This document shows, piece after piece, positions 1 to 7,943 of a DNA stretch of 64,000 bases. The position numbers and the translations under genes were made by a program. Each line of letters starts with the position of its first letter. Positions within the stretch are counted from its first letter, which is position 1. The notes under the pieces were generated by a model, which did no database searches, was not told where the DNA came from, and saw nothing but the letters and a program-made list of their open reading frames with translations. Source of the stretch: Piscinibacter sp. HJYY11 (GTDB lineage Bacteria > Pseudomonadota > Gammaproteobacteria > Burkholderiales > Burkholderiaceae_C); assembly GCF_016735515.1 (NCBI RefSeq), contig NZ_JAERQZ010000001.1, positions 4,762,746 to 4,826,745 on the forward strand, read 5' to 3'.

Positions 1-137
1 CGCGTCATGAAGTCGTCCATCAGCGTCGTGAGGCCGGGCTGGCCGCCGAGCTGCTGGTAGAGCGAGTCGTCGGCCTGCGCGTGCGCAGCACCGGTGAGCG
101 CGACCAGAAAGGCGAGGGTGCGGAGCAGGTGTTTCAT
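1..137 (-). CDS. Group 1 truncated hemoglobin, exported (5' part only)
   Basis: Only the first 45 codons are inside the window; the gene runs off the left edge. The protein begins MKHLLRTLAFLVALTGAAHA, a clear signal peptide, followed by a stretch containing SLYQQLGGQPGLTTLMDDF. That stretch is the typical opening of group 1 truncated hemoglobins (first helices of the 2-over-2 fold). The ATG has a GGAG-type ribosome site just upstream. It lies 17 bases downstream of the DUF3034 outer-membrane protein gene on the same strand, so the two are probably cotranscribed. The heme-ligand His would be beyond the edge and cannot be checked. The export signal implies a periplasmic role. Confidence 0.75.
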   Translation of the reverse strand, partial: MKHLLRTLAFLVALTGAAHAQADDSLYQQLGGQPGLTTLMDDFMT

Positions 138-154
138 CTGGAGGCTCCCGTGGA

Positions 155-1057
155 TCAGAACGCGACCTGCGCCGACACGTAGGCGCCGGTCTGCCGCTTG
201 TTGACGACACCCGGCACGATCTTGCCGGCATCGACGTAGGCGAGCGTGAGCGAGAAATGCTTGCTCGGCGCCCACGCGATGAACACATCGGCCCAGTCGT
301 CTTCGTCGAGCGCACCGGCGCCGAGCGCCGTGTTGTCGCGGAAGTTGTCGGGCTTGGCGCGGTACTCGGCGCCGATGGCGAGGTCTCGCCGCAAGAGCCA
401 CGCAAGCGACACCTCGGGTTGAACGCGGTAGCTGGTGTGGCCGGTGGCACCGAAGCCGAGCAGGCCGTTCTGGTTGGCCTTGGTCGCGCGCAGCGTGCCG
501 TTGACGAGGATGCCCGGCGCAAGGAAGAGCTTGGTGGCGCTGACGTAGACGTCGGTGCCGCTGTCCTTTACGCCGAAGGCGGTGAGCGTGGGCTGCAGCG
601 CGCCGGCATCCGACTTCTTGTGCTGTACGCCGATGGCCACCTGCGGCAGCCAGGTGTCGCTGTCGAGCACCGCATCGCCGAACACGCGCAGCTTCACGCC
701 GACGATGTCCTGCTTGAGCTTGAGGCCCGGCAGACCGAGCGTGGTGCCCACCGGGCCGGTGTCGAAGGATTGTTTCGCGAACGAGACTTCGATCCGGTCG
801 TCATACGCGACGGCGGCGCCGTAGGCGTTGACCGCGAAGTCCTGCGTCTTCACGCGGGTGGCGAAAGCCGAGCCGCCGAATTCGCCGGCGGTGCCGTAGC
901 CACCGGTCACCGCCCAGGGCGTGAGGCCGCCGCCGGCCGCGCCCTCGATGTTGCTGACGCCGCCGGTCAGCAGCAGCTTGCCGCCGAAGGCGAAGGCCGA
1001 AGAGCTGGCGCAGGCGAGGGCCAGCGTGGCCAGTGCGAAACGATGGTGTCTGGGCAT
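155..1057 (-). CDS. DUF3034 family outer-membrane beta-barrel protein
   Basis: 300 residues. It has a signal peptide (basic start, hydrophobic core, cleavage near SSAFA-F), then alternating short beta-strand segments typical of an outer-membrane barrel. It ends in ...SAQVAF, with the C-terminal Phe expected of Bam substrates. I recognise the family as DUF3034, function unknown. I chose the ATG at 1057 because GAGGAG sits at ribosome-site distance; an in-frame ATG at 1087 abuts the dinB stop and adds only ten charged residues. The gene follows dinB by 30 bases and precedes the exported truncated hemoglobin, so the three may share a transcript. Confidence 0.75.
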   Translation of the reverse strand: MPRHHRFALATLALACASSSAFAFGGKLLLTGGVSNIEGAAGGGLTPWAVTGGYGTAGEFGGSAFATRVKTQDFAVNAYGAAVAYDDRIEVSFAKQSFDTGPVGTTLGLPGLKLKQDIVGVKLRVFGDAVLDSDTWLPQVAIGVQHKKSDAGALQPTLTAFGVKDSGTDVYVSATKLFLAPGILVNGTLRATKANQNGLLGFGATGHTSYRVQPEVSLAWLLRRDLAIGAEYRAKPDNFRDNTALGAGALDEDDWADVFIAWAPSKHFSLTLAYVDAGKIVPGVVNKRQTGAYVSAQVAF

Positions 1058-1087
1058 CGGGTGTTTCTCCTCATCTCCATGACGCAT

Positions 1088-2320
1088 CTACGCAGCCGAT
1101 GCGTCATCGGATGCATCGAAGGACGCATCGAACAGCGGCAGCGGCGCATGGTAAGCGGGCACTGGCTCTTGTGCCACCGGGGCTTCGGTGGCGTGAGGAT
1201 TGAGCAACTCCGTGAGCTTGGCCAGGTTGCCGGCGCGCACGCCGAGCAGCCGCAGTCGCCGCGTGAGGTCGGCGCGCTTCAAGCACTCGCCGGCGGCGCG
1301 GCGGATGGTCTTCGCGTCCATCGTGTGCGCGGGCAGGGTGAGGTCGCGCGTGACGATCTTGAAATCGTCGAAGCGCAGCTTGATGCCGATGGTCTTGGCG
1401 GCGTAGCCCTTGCGGCTGAGGTCGTCGGCCAGCTCGACGCAGAGGTCGGTGAAGATGGGCGTGAGCACGTGCCGGTCGCGCACCGCGTGCAGGTCGCGCT
1501 CGAAGGTGGTCTCGCGGCTCATTGAGACCGGCTCGCTGTGCGTGACCACCGGCCGGTCGTCGCGGCCATGCGTGGCGGCGTGCAGCCACGCGCCGTAGCT
1601 GCGGCCGAAACGTTCGACGAGGAAGAGGGGGTCGGCCGCGGCGATGTCACCCAGCGTGTGCAGGCCGAGCGCGGCGAGCTTCTCGCTCGACTTGGGGCCG
1701 ATGCCGTTGAGCTTGCGCGCGGCCAGCGGCCAGATGCGCGCGGGGATGTCGTCGTGCGTCAGCAGCGTGAGGCCGTCGGGCTTGTCGAATTCGGAGCAGA
1801 GCTTGGAGAGCAGCTTGTTCGGCGTGATGCCCACCGAGCAGGTGAGGCCGCCGGTCGCTTCGCGCACCGCGTCTTTCAGTTGCTGGCCGATGGCGCGGCC
1901 GCCATCGTCGTGCACGCCCGGCAGGTCGGTCAGGTCGATGTAGATCTCGTCGATGCCGCGGTCTTCCACCAGCGGGGCGATGCGGCGCACCGCGGCCTTG
2001 AAGAGGCGCGAGTACTTGCGGTACTCGTCGAAGTCGACCGGCAGCAGCACGGCGTCGGGCGCGAGCTTGGCGGCCTTCATCGTGGGCATGGCGGAGAAGA
2101 CGCCGAGCTTGCGCGCTTCGTAGGTGCTGGTGGTGAGCACGCCGCGCCCCGTGTAGTCGCGCAGGAGCGAGAACTCCCGCGTGCCGTCGGGCTTCAGCAC
2201 CGGCTGGTGCCGGCGACCGCCGCCGATCACCACCGGCAGGCCCTTCAATTCCGGATAGCGCAGCAACTCCACGGAGGCGTAGAACGCATCCATGTCGAGG
2301 TGGGCGATCAGGCGGGGCAC
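1088..2320 (-). CDS. dinB: DNA polymerase IV (Y-family translesion polymerase)
   Basis: 410 residues. The N-terminus has the Y-family motif LDMDAFYASVE, with the first catalytic Asp at residue 9 and the aromatic steric gate at 13. The second metal motif is RGIDEIYIDL near residue 105. Helix-hairpin-helix and little-finger domains follow. It performs error-prone bypass of damaged bases. The only sensible start is the GTG at 2320: the upstream ATG at 2334 is out of frame and soon stops. A perfect-core LexA box ends 2 bases upstream of the GTG and there is no Shine-Dalgarno, so the transcript may be leaderless or nearly so. The C-terminus does not clearly show a canonical beta-clamp-binding motif. 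Confidence 0.95.
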   Translation of the reverse strand: MPRLIAHLDMDAFYASVELLRYPELKGLPVVIGGGRRHQPVLKPDGTREFSLLRDYTGRGVLTTSTYEARKLGVFSAMPTMKAAKLAPDAVLLPVDFDEYRKYSRLFKAAVRRIAPLVEDRGIDEIYIDLTDLPGVHDDGGRAIGQQLKDAVREATGGLTCSVGITPNKLLSKLCSEFDKPDGLTLLTHDDIPARIWPLAARKLNGIGPKSSEKLAALGLHTLGDIAAADPLFLVERFGRSYGAWLHAATHGRDDRPVVTHSEPVSMSRETTFERDLHAVRDRHVLTPIFTDLCVELADDLSRKGYAAKTIGIKLRFDDFKIVTRDLTLPAHTMDAKTIRRAAGECLKRADLTRRLRLLGVRAGNLAKLTELLNPHATEAPVAQEPVPAYHAPLPLFDASFDASDDASAA

Positions 2321-2322
2321 GG

Positions 2323-2338
2323 CTGTATTTTCATACAG
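2323..2338 (-). promoter_or_regulatory. LexA (SOS) operator of dinB
   Basis: CTGTATTTTCATACAG matches the proteobacterial LexA core CTGT-N8-ACAG exactly and is nearly palindromic. It lies between divergent dinB (start 2320) and the GFA-domain gene (start 2373), so one repressor dimer could affect both. The distance to dinB suits repression of a polymerase induced by DNA damage. The match is direct sequence evidence; LexA control is inferred from the known motif. Confidence 0.85.
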
Positions 2339-2372
2339 TTATTTGCAGCCAGCCAAGCACTACCATCCTGCG

Positions 2373-2786
2373 ATGACCTACACCGCCCGATGCCTCTGCG
2401 GCGGCATCAGCTTGCGCCTCGAAGGCGAGCTGGCGCCGATCCAGATCTGCCATTGTTCGCAGTGCCGCCAGGCCCAGGGAGGGGCCTTCGCGGCCAACAT
2501 CCCGGTCGATGCATCGAAGGTGCATGTCGACAGTGGCACCGAACTCATGAGCGAATACGAGGCAACGCCCGGCAAGAAGCGCGTCTTCTGCCGTCGCTGC
2601 GGCTCGCCGATCTACAGCGCGCGAGAAAACCTGCCGGGCGTGCTGCGCATCCGCGCCGGGCTGATCACCGAGCCGCTGGCCGCACGGCCCGGTTTCCACA
2701 TGCACGTGGCCAGCAAGGCCAACTGGTACGAGATCCACGACGGGCTGCCGCAGCATTCGCAGGGCCACGTTCCACCTTCCCCCTGA
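2373..2786 (+). CDS. GFA (CENP-V/glutathione-dependent formaldehyde-activating) domain protein
   Basis: 137 residues, a single zinc-binding GFA/CENP-V fold. The Cys pattern is typical: CLCGG near residue 7, CHCSQC near residues 30-35, and FCRRCGSP near residue 75. The family name derives from a formaldehyde-glutathione enzyme, but most small bacterial members have unknown substrates. The start ATG at 2373 begins MTYTARCLCGG, as is usual. It ends 2 bases before the EgtB/SenA-like gene, so they form a two-gene operon divergent from dinB, with the LexA box in the shared promoter region. Confidence 0.85.
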   Translation: MTYTARCLCGGISLRLEGELAPIQICHCSQCRQAQGGAFAANIPVDASKVHVDSGTELMSEYEATPGKKRVFCRRCGSPIYSARENLPGVLRIRAGLITEPLAARPGFHMHVASKANWYEIHDGLPQHSQGHVPPSP

Positions 2787-2788
2787 CC

Positions 2789-4012
2789 ATGCTCGACTTC
2801 GAAGCCCCACCCATCGAGTCGTCGCAGATGCGCCGCGCCGGCCGCGAACTGCTGTCGCTCGCGCTGATGGACACGCGCAACCACAGCCTGCGCTGGATGA
2901 GCGCCATCGAAGCCGCGCTGCCCGGCTTTACCGTCAGCGAGAACCTGCGCGAAGGACTCAACCCGCCGCTGTGGTCGCTCGGCCACCTGGCCTGGTACCA
3001 GGAGCACTGGATCTCCCGCAACGTGCAGCGCCAGCGTGGCACGCAGGCCGACCCGACCGCGCTGCGGCTCGCCTCCATCGAGCCCCTTGCCGACCAGCTC
3101 TTCCACCCGTCCGTCACGCCAGCCGAACTGCGCTGGGACCTCGAGCTGCCGGAGCCGCAGGCCATCCGCCAGTACCTCGCCGACACGCTGGAGACCACGC
3201 TCGAGCTGCTCGACCATGCACCGGACGAGGACGATGCGCTGTACTTCTTCCGCCTCGCGCTCTTTCACGAAGACGCGCAGCTCGAAGCCTTTGCCGAGCT
3301 CTCGCAGACGCTCGGCTTCGACGCCAGCCTGCTGCCGCCGATCGGCACGCTGGCGTCGCGTGCGCCGGTGCTCTTTCCGGCCACGCGCTGGATGCTCGGC
3401 TCACCGCCGGGCGGCTTCGCCTTCGACAACGAACGGCCCGCCCATGAGCACGGCGTGCCCGAATTCGAGATCGATGCACAGCCCGTCACCTGGGGCCAGT
3501 ACTGCGAGTTCGTCGAAGACGGCGGCTACGACGACGAGCGCCACTGGTCGCCCGAAGGTTGGGCCTGGGTGCAGCGCGAAGGCCGCCGCACGCCGCGCCA
3601 TGTGGACCAGATGCGCCAGAGCGTGCTGATGCAGCGCTTCGGCAAGATGACGCGCGTGCCGATGACGCAGCCTGCCATGCACGTGAGCTGGTACGAGGCA
3701 GATGCGTGGTGCCGCTGGGCGCAGCGCCGGCTGCCCACCGAGCTGGAATGGGAGGTCGCCGCGCACCAGGGCGCCTCGCGCGGCGTGCGCTTCGGCCAGG
3801 TGTGGGAATGGACGGCAGGGAGCTTCCGCCCCTACCCGGGCTTCGCCCCGGGGCCCGATGCGCAGTATTCGCAAGCGGCCTTCGGCTCGCACAAGGTGCT
3901 GCGCGGCGGCTCGTTTGCCACCAACGAGCGCATGCGCAACGCGAAGTACCGGCGCTTCCTGCTGCCGCAGCGCGACGACGTCTTCAGCGGTTTCCGCAGC
4001 GTGGCGATGTAG
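2789..4012 (+). CDS. EgtB/SenA-like sulfoxide- or selenoneine-synthase family protein
   Basis: 407 residues with the EgtB architecture: an N-terminal DinB-like four-helix domain (about 15-170) and a C-terminal formylglycine-generating-enzyme fold (about 190-405; PVTWGQY, WEWTAGSF, KVLRGGSFAT, SGFRSV). This family joins sulfur or selenium to histidine-type substrates using non-heme iron. The first iron-type His is present at 66 (SLGHLAWYQE). The second motif reads H160-E-D-A-Q164-L-E166 instead of H-x3-H-x-E, so one expected ligand is Gln. It resembles the Burkholderiales branch called SenA (selenoneine synthase), but no senB or senC lies nearby. It could be an orphan SenA, a diverged paralogue or an inactive copy. 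The stop is 5 bases from the convergent tctC-type gene. Confidence 0.7.
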   Translation: MLDFEAPPIESSQMRRAGRELLSLALMDTRNHSLRWMSAIEAALPGFTVSENLREGLNPPLWSLGHLAWYQEHWISRNVQRQRGTQADPTALRLASIEPLADQLFHPSVTPAELRWDLELPEPQAIRQYLADTLETTLELLDHAPDEDDALYFFRLALFHEDAQLEAFAELSQTLGFDASLLPPIGTLASRAPVLFPATRWMLGSPPGGFAFDNERPAHEHGVPEFEIDAQPVTWGQYCEFVEDGGYDDERHWSPEGWAWVQREGRRTPRHVDQMRQSVLMQRFGKMTRVPMTQPAMHVSWYEADAWCRWAQRRLPTELEWEVAAHQGASRGVRFGQVWEWTAGSFRPYPGFAPGPDAQYSQAAFGSHKVLRGGSFATNERMRNAKYRRFLLPQRDDVFSGFRSVAM

Positions 4013-4017
4013 GGCCG

Positions 4018-5010
4018 TCAGTCGGGCTTGATCTTGGCCCGCGCGATCACCGGCTTCCAGCGTTGCTGCTCGGTGTCGATGAATTTTGCAAACTCTTCCG
4101 GCGTGCTGCCCACCGCGATCGCCGACTCGCTTTCCAGCAGCTTCAGGGCCGCGGGCTCCTTGACGGCCCTTGCCGATGCGAGCGCGAGCTTGTCGATGTT
4201 GGCCTTGGCCATCGACGAGGGCGCGAGGATGCCGTACCACTGCGTCATCTCGAAGCCCGGGAAGCCCTGCTCCGCCACGGTCGGCACGTCGGGCAGCTGC
4301 GCGAGGCGCTGCGTGGTCCCGGTCGCGATGCAGCGCAGCTTGCCTGTCTTGATGAACTGCATCACGGCCGGTGCGCCGACCGCCGCGGCCTCGAGCCGCC
4401 CGCCCATCAGGTCGGTCAGCTGCGGGCCGGTGCCGCGATAGGGCACGTGGACCACGAAGGTGTTGCTCACCGCCTTCAGGTACTCGAACGCGAGGTGGCC
4501 TGCGCTGCCATTGCCCGCCGAGCCGTAGTTCAGCTGGCCTGGCTTGCTCTTGGCCAGCGCGAGGAACTCCTTCAGGTTCTTGGCTGGAACATCCGGCCGC
4601 ACGACGTAGAGGCTCGGCACCTTGGACAGCAGCGAGACCGGCGTGAAGGCCTTCTGGTCGTAGGGCAGCTTGTCGAAGATGAACGGGTTCACCGCCAGCG
4701 TGCCGATGTGGCCGAGGATGATGGTGTGCTGGTCGTCGGCCCGCGCCACCTCGCCCATCGCCACGTTGCCGGCGGCGCCCGGCTTGTTGTCGACGAAGAC
4801 GCTCTGGCCCAGGATCTTCTGCATCTCACTGGCCGTCGCACGCGCAACGATCTCGCTGCTGCCGCCGGGCGCGAAGGGCACCACGAAGCGCACCGGCCTG
4901 CTCGGCCAGGCGGCCTGGGCGCGCACGAACATCGGCAGTCCGCCGGCGATGGCGGTCGCAGCGGCGGTGACGCGCAGCGCTGCGCGCCGGTTGATCTTGA
5001 GCTGGTCCAT
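4018..5010 (-). CDS. Tripartite tricarboxylate transporter receptor, Bug/TctC family
   Basis: 330 residues. The N-terminus carries a twin-arginine-like signal (NRRAALRVTAAATAIAGG) followed by the Bug opening WPSRPVRFVVPFAPGGSSE. These periplasmic proteins bind carboxylates or other small organics. Most in Burkholderiales are orphans without TctA/TctB, and none is visible here. It starts 18 bases after the pqiC stop on the same strand, so it may be read from the pqi operon, an unusual neighbour for a solute receptor. The substrate cannot be deduced. Confidence 0.9.
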   Translation of the reverse strand: MDQLKINRRAALRVTAAATAIAGGLPMFVRAQAAWPSRPVRFVVPFAPGGSSEIVARATASEMQKILGQSVFVDNKPGAAGNVAMGEVARADDQHTIILGHIGTLAVNPFIFDKLPYDQKAFTPVSLLSKVPSLYVVRPDVPAKNLKEFLALAKSKPGQLNYGSAGNGSAGHLAFEYLKAVSNTFVVHVPYRGTGPQLTDLMGGRLEAAAVGAPAVMQFIKTGKLRCIATGTTQRLAQLPDVPTVAEQGFPGFEMTQWYGILAPSSMAKANIDKLALASARAVKEPAALKLLESESAIAVGSTPEEFAKFIDTEQQRWKPVIARAKIKPD

Positions 5011-5028
5011 GGGGATTCCTTGGTTGGT

Positions 5029-5616
5029 TCAAGGGCAGCGCACGCCGGCGCCGTTGTACAAGGCGAGCAGCCGCTGGCCGATGAGGTCGGCGAGCGCATG
5101 CACCGCGCGGCGGTGCGCCGCCGCGATGGCCTGCGCATCGCCGTTCACCGGCTCCCGCACGCCGCTGCGGCACACGAGCGGCGGGTTGCCCTTGGCGGTG
5201 GGCGTGGCGGTCCACACGGCCTCGATCCACACCTCGCGTGCGGCCATCGACTCGAAGCGCTGCACGTCCACCTTGAGGCGCACGTACTCGGCCGTCGGCG
5301 ACGAGCGCACGTCGACCGCGCCGTAGCGCTTGGCCAGCCGGTCGAAGAGCGCGGCCCGCAGCTCGTCGCGCAGCGGCGCCACCCATTGCTCCTGCTCGAG
5401 GATGCGCAGGCTGTCGTCGGGCAGGCGCACCACCCACTGCTGCTGGTCGACGGCCGGTGGCACGCTGACCGGCGCGATGTCGATCGGCAAGGGCACGGTG
5501 CTCACGGCCTCGACCGCAGGCGCCTGCGTGGCCAGCAGGCTGTGGAAACGCGGCGCCGGTGTCGACGAACACGCGGCAAGCGCCAGCACCAGGGCGAGGG
5601 AAAGCAGGGGCTTCAT
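5029..5616 (-). CDS. pqiC: PqiC/YmbA-like outer-membrane lipoprotein (ABC-type transport auxiliary)
   Basis: 195 residues. The lipoprotein signal peptide has a lipobox ending LALAAC near residue 15. The rest matches the PqiC/YmbA (DUF330) family, including a stretch like QQWVVRLPDDSLRILEQEQW. In Escherichia coli PqiC anchors the PqiB tunnel to the outer membrane. It starts 3 bases after the pqiB stop and completes a pqiA-pqiA-pqiB-pqiC set. Role in phospholipid movement across the periplasm is from family knowledge. Confidence 0.85.
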   Translation of the reverse strand: MKPLLSLALVLALAACSSTPAPRFHSLLATQAPAVEAVSTVPLPIDIAPVSVPPAVDQQQWVVRLPDDSLRILEQEQWVAPLRDELRAALFDRLAKRYGAVDVRSSPTAEYVRLKVDVQRFESMAAREVWIEAVWTATPTAKGNPPLVCRSGVREPVNGDAQAIAAAHRRAVHALADLIGQRLLALYNGAGVRCP

Positions 5617-5619
5617 CGT

Positions 5620-7293
5620 TCAGCGTCGTTCAGGTGAGGCCGGAGAGGCGGGGATCTTCGCGTCGTCGGGCTTGCCGCGCAGCAGCGATTCGGGGTGGCG
5701 TTGCAGGTAGTCGGTCAGCACGCGCAGCGACTGGGCCGCACGCTGCAGGTCGACCAGGGTCTGCTCGGCGTTGCGCTGGATGGGCGCGCTCGGATCGAAG
5801 AGGCTGCGGTCGGCGCGCTGCAGCGTCTCCTGCACCGACTGCAACGTGCGCCGCACCTCGGCGAGCGAGGCCTGCGCCTCCGGCCGAAGCTGTGAGATCG
5901 CCTTGTTCGCCTGCGACAGTGTTTCGTTGAGGTTGCGCCCGATCTCGTCGAACGGCACCTTGTTGACCTTGGCGACGATCTCGGCGATCTGCGGCTGCAC
6001 GTCGGCCAGCGTGCCCGGCACGGTGGGGATCGCCGGGATGGCGGTGGATGTGTCGAGCTCGGCCTTGCTCACCTTGCCGGGGAAGTCGAGCGCCACGTAC
6101 ATCTGGCCGGTCAGCAGGTTGCCGGTGCGGGCCTGCGCGCGCAGTCCGCTCTGCACCAGGCGCTGCAGCAGGGTGGTGTCGCGCCGGGTTTCGTCGTCGC
6201 CCTCCTGGCGCAGCGAGTTGCGCACGGCGCCCAGGCGCGTCGGGTAGATCTCGGCCTCCACTTCCACCGGGAAGCGCTTGCGCTTGCCGTCGTAGTCGAG
6301 CCGCACCGCCTTGATGACGCCGATATCGATGCCGAGGAAGTCGACCGGCGCGTCGATGTCGAGTCCGCGCACCGACTGGTCGAACACCATCCGCACGCGC
6401 AGCGGCGGGCCGTCGGGTGGCGCGAGTGCCGCCTTGCGGTCGGGAAAGAGGTTGAAGCGCGTGCCGTCGGAGGCCGGCGGCAGCCCCTGCGTGCCCTGCG
6501 GTCGCTCGAAGGAGATGCCGCCCGAGATGACGGAGGCGAGCGTCTGCGTGTCGACCCTGAGCCCGCTGCTGTTGAGCGAGACCTCCACGCCGCTTGCGTT
6601 CCAGAAGCGCGTCTGCGGGTTCACGAGCTTGTCGTACGGCGCCTCGATGAAGATCTGCACCGAGAGCTCGTCGATCAGCGGGTCGAGGTTGTAGCCCACC
6701 ACCCGGCCGACGCGGTTGCGCTTGTAGAGGATGGGCGAGCCCACGTCGAGCGAGCCGAGGTCGTCGGTGCGCAGCACGAAGCCGCGGCCGGGCTCGCCGC
6801 GCAGCACGAAGGGTGGGTTCTCGAGGCCGGTGAAGTGGCGGCGCTGCTTGGTCGACTCACCCGCGTCGACGCCGATGTAGGCGCCGGAGAAGAGTGTCTC
6901 GATCCCGCTCACGCCGGCGGTGTCGATGCGGGGGCGCACCACCCAGAAGCGCGTGTCCTCGACCGCGATGTTGGAGACCGAGCGGTCGAGCCGCACGGTG
7001 GCCTGCACGTGGTCGCGCTTCTCGCTGAGCGTGACCGCCTCCACGCGGCCGACCACCACTTCCTTGTAGCGCACCTCGGTCTTGCCGGGGCGCAGGCCGT
7101 TGGCGGAATGGAAGTCGATCGTGACCTGCGGCCCGGTGGACAGCACCGCGCGGATCAGCAGCGCCACGCCCACCGCGAGGGCCACGATGGGCACCAGCCA
7201 CACGAGCGAGGGCCCGTGCCACTTGCGGGTGACCGGCGTGGGCGGCGTCACGGGTGGGGGCGGCGGGGCGGAGCCGAGGGTGTCTTCGCTCAT
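5620..7293 (-). CDS. pqiB: Intermembrane transport protein PqiB (MlaD/MCE family)
   Basis: 557 residues. One transmembrane helix near residues 28-50 (VWLVPIVALAVGVALLI) is followed by three MCE repeats, starting near GPQVTIDFHSANGLRPGKTE, FVLRTDDLGSLDVGSPILYK and VRMVFDQSVRGLDIDAPVDF. A long C-terminal helical region (about 430-520) suits the coiled-coil tube. PqiB forms a hexameric tunnel across the periplasm. Its ATG overlaps the stop of the second pqiA gene (ATGA), indicating translational coupling. The length is close to E. coli PqiB (about 546 residues). Confidence 0.92.
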   Translation of the reverse strand: MSEDTLGSAPPPPPVTPPTPVTRKWHGPSLVWLVPIVALAVGVALLIRAVLSTGPQVTIDFHSANGLRPGKTEVRYKEVVVGRVEAVTLSEKRDHVQATVRLDRSVSNIAVEDTRFWVVRPRIDTAGVSGIETLFSGAYIGVDAGESTKQRRHFTGLENPPFVLRGEPGRGFVLRTDDLGSLDVGSPILYKRNRVGRVVGYNLDPLIDELSVQIFIEAPYDKLVNPQTRFWNASGVEVSLNSSGLRVDTQTLASVISGGISFERPQGTQGLPPASDGTRFNLFPDRKAALAPPDGPPLRVRMVFDQSVRGLDIDAPVDFLGIDIGVIKAVRLDYDGKRKRFPVEVEAEIYPTRLGAVRNSLRQEGDDETRRDTTLLQRLVQSGLRAQARTGNLLTGQMYVALDFPGKVSKAELDTSTAIPAIPTVPGTLADVQPQIAEIVAKVNKVPFDEIGRNLNETLSQANKAISQLRPEAQASLAEVRRTLQSVQETLQRADRSLFDPSAPIQRNAEQTLVDLQRAAQSLRVLTDYLQRHPESLLRGKPDDAKIPASPASPERR

Positions 7294-7943
7294 GGGTGGC
7301 GGGTGTCGTCTTTTTCTTCAGGCCAGATCAATCGGGGGTCGAAGCTGCCGGCGGCGAGCATGGTGAGCACCACGACCGCGCCGAAGGCGAGCAGCCCGGG
7401 CTGCGGCATCACGCCGCCCAGCGGGCCGAAGCGGATGGTGCCCACCAGCAGCACGACGACGAACACGTCGAGCATCGACCAGTGGCCCACCGCTTCGATC
7501 ATGCGGTAGAGCTGGGCACGCTCGACCTGCTTCCAGCGCGAGCGCCGCTGCGCGGTGATGACGAGCACCAGCAGGGCGCCGATCTTCAGGAGCGGCACCG
7601 CGATGCTCGCGATGAAGACGATCACCGCCAGCAGCCAGTCGCCGCCGGTGCGCAGCTCCTCGATGCCGCCGAGGATGGTGTGCAGCGTCTCGCCGAAGAC
7701 GTTGCTCGTCGACATGATGGGCAGCAGGTTGGCCGGGATGTAGAGCACGGTGGCCGCGATCAGGTAGGCCCAGGTGCGCTGCAGGCTGCGTGGGCGCTCG
7801 TGGTACAGCGGCGTGGCGCAGCGCGGGCATTGCAGGAACGTGCCATCCGGCACTGCGTGCAGCAGCTGCGAAACGCGGCCGCAGGTCGGGCAGCCATACA
7901 GCCGCATCTGCGAGCCGGTCTGCAACGACGACGCCTCGCTCAT
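7290..7943 (-). CDS. pqiA: Paraquat-inducible protein A, second half-protein
   Basis: 217 residues. It has an N-terminal zinc ribbon (YGCPTCGRV, then FLQCPRCATPL) and four predicted membrane helices, including the family signature GHWSMLDVFVVVLLVG. In E. coli one PqiA polypeptide holds two such modules; here each module has its own gene. This one overlaps the upstream half-gene (start 7943, upstream stop 7940) and the downstream pqiB. It is the inner-membrane partner of PqiB. The split is probably an inherited layout in these bacteria, because both halves are intact. Confidence 0.9.
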   Translation of the reverse strand: MSEASSLQTGSQMRLYGCPTCGRVSQLLHAVPDGTFLQCPRCATPLYHERPRSLQRTWAYLIAATVLYIPANLLPIMSTSNVFGETLHTILGGIEELRTGGDWLLAVIVFIASIAVPLLKIGALLVLVITAQRRSRWKQVERAQLYRMIEAVGHWSMLDVFVVVLLVGTIRFGPLGGVMPQPGLLAFGAVVVLTMLAAGSFDPRLIWPEEKDDTRHP

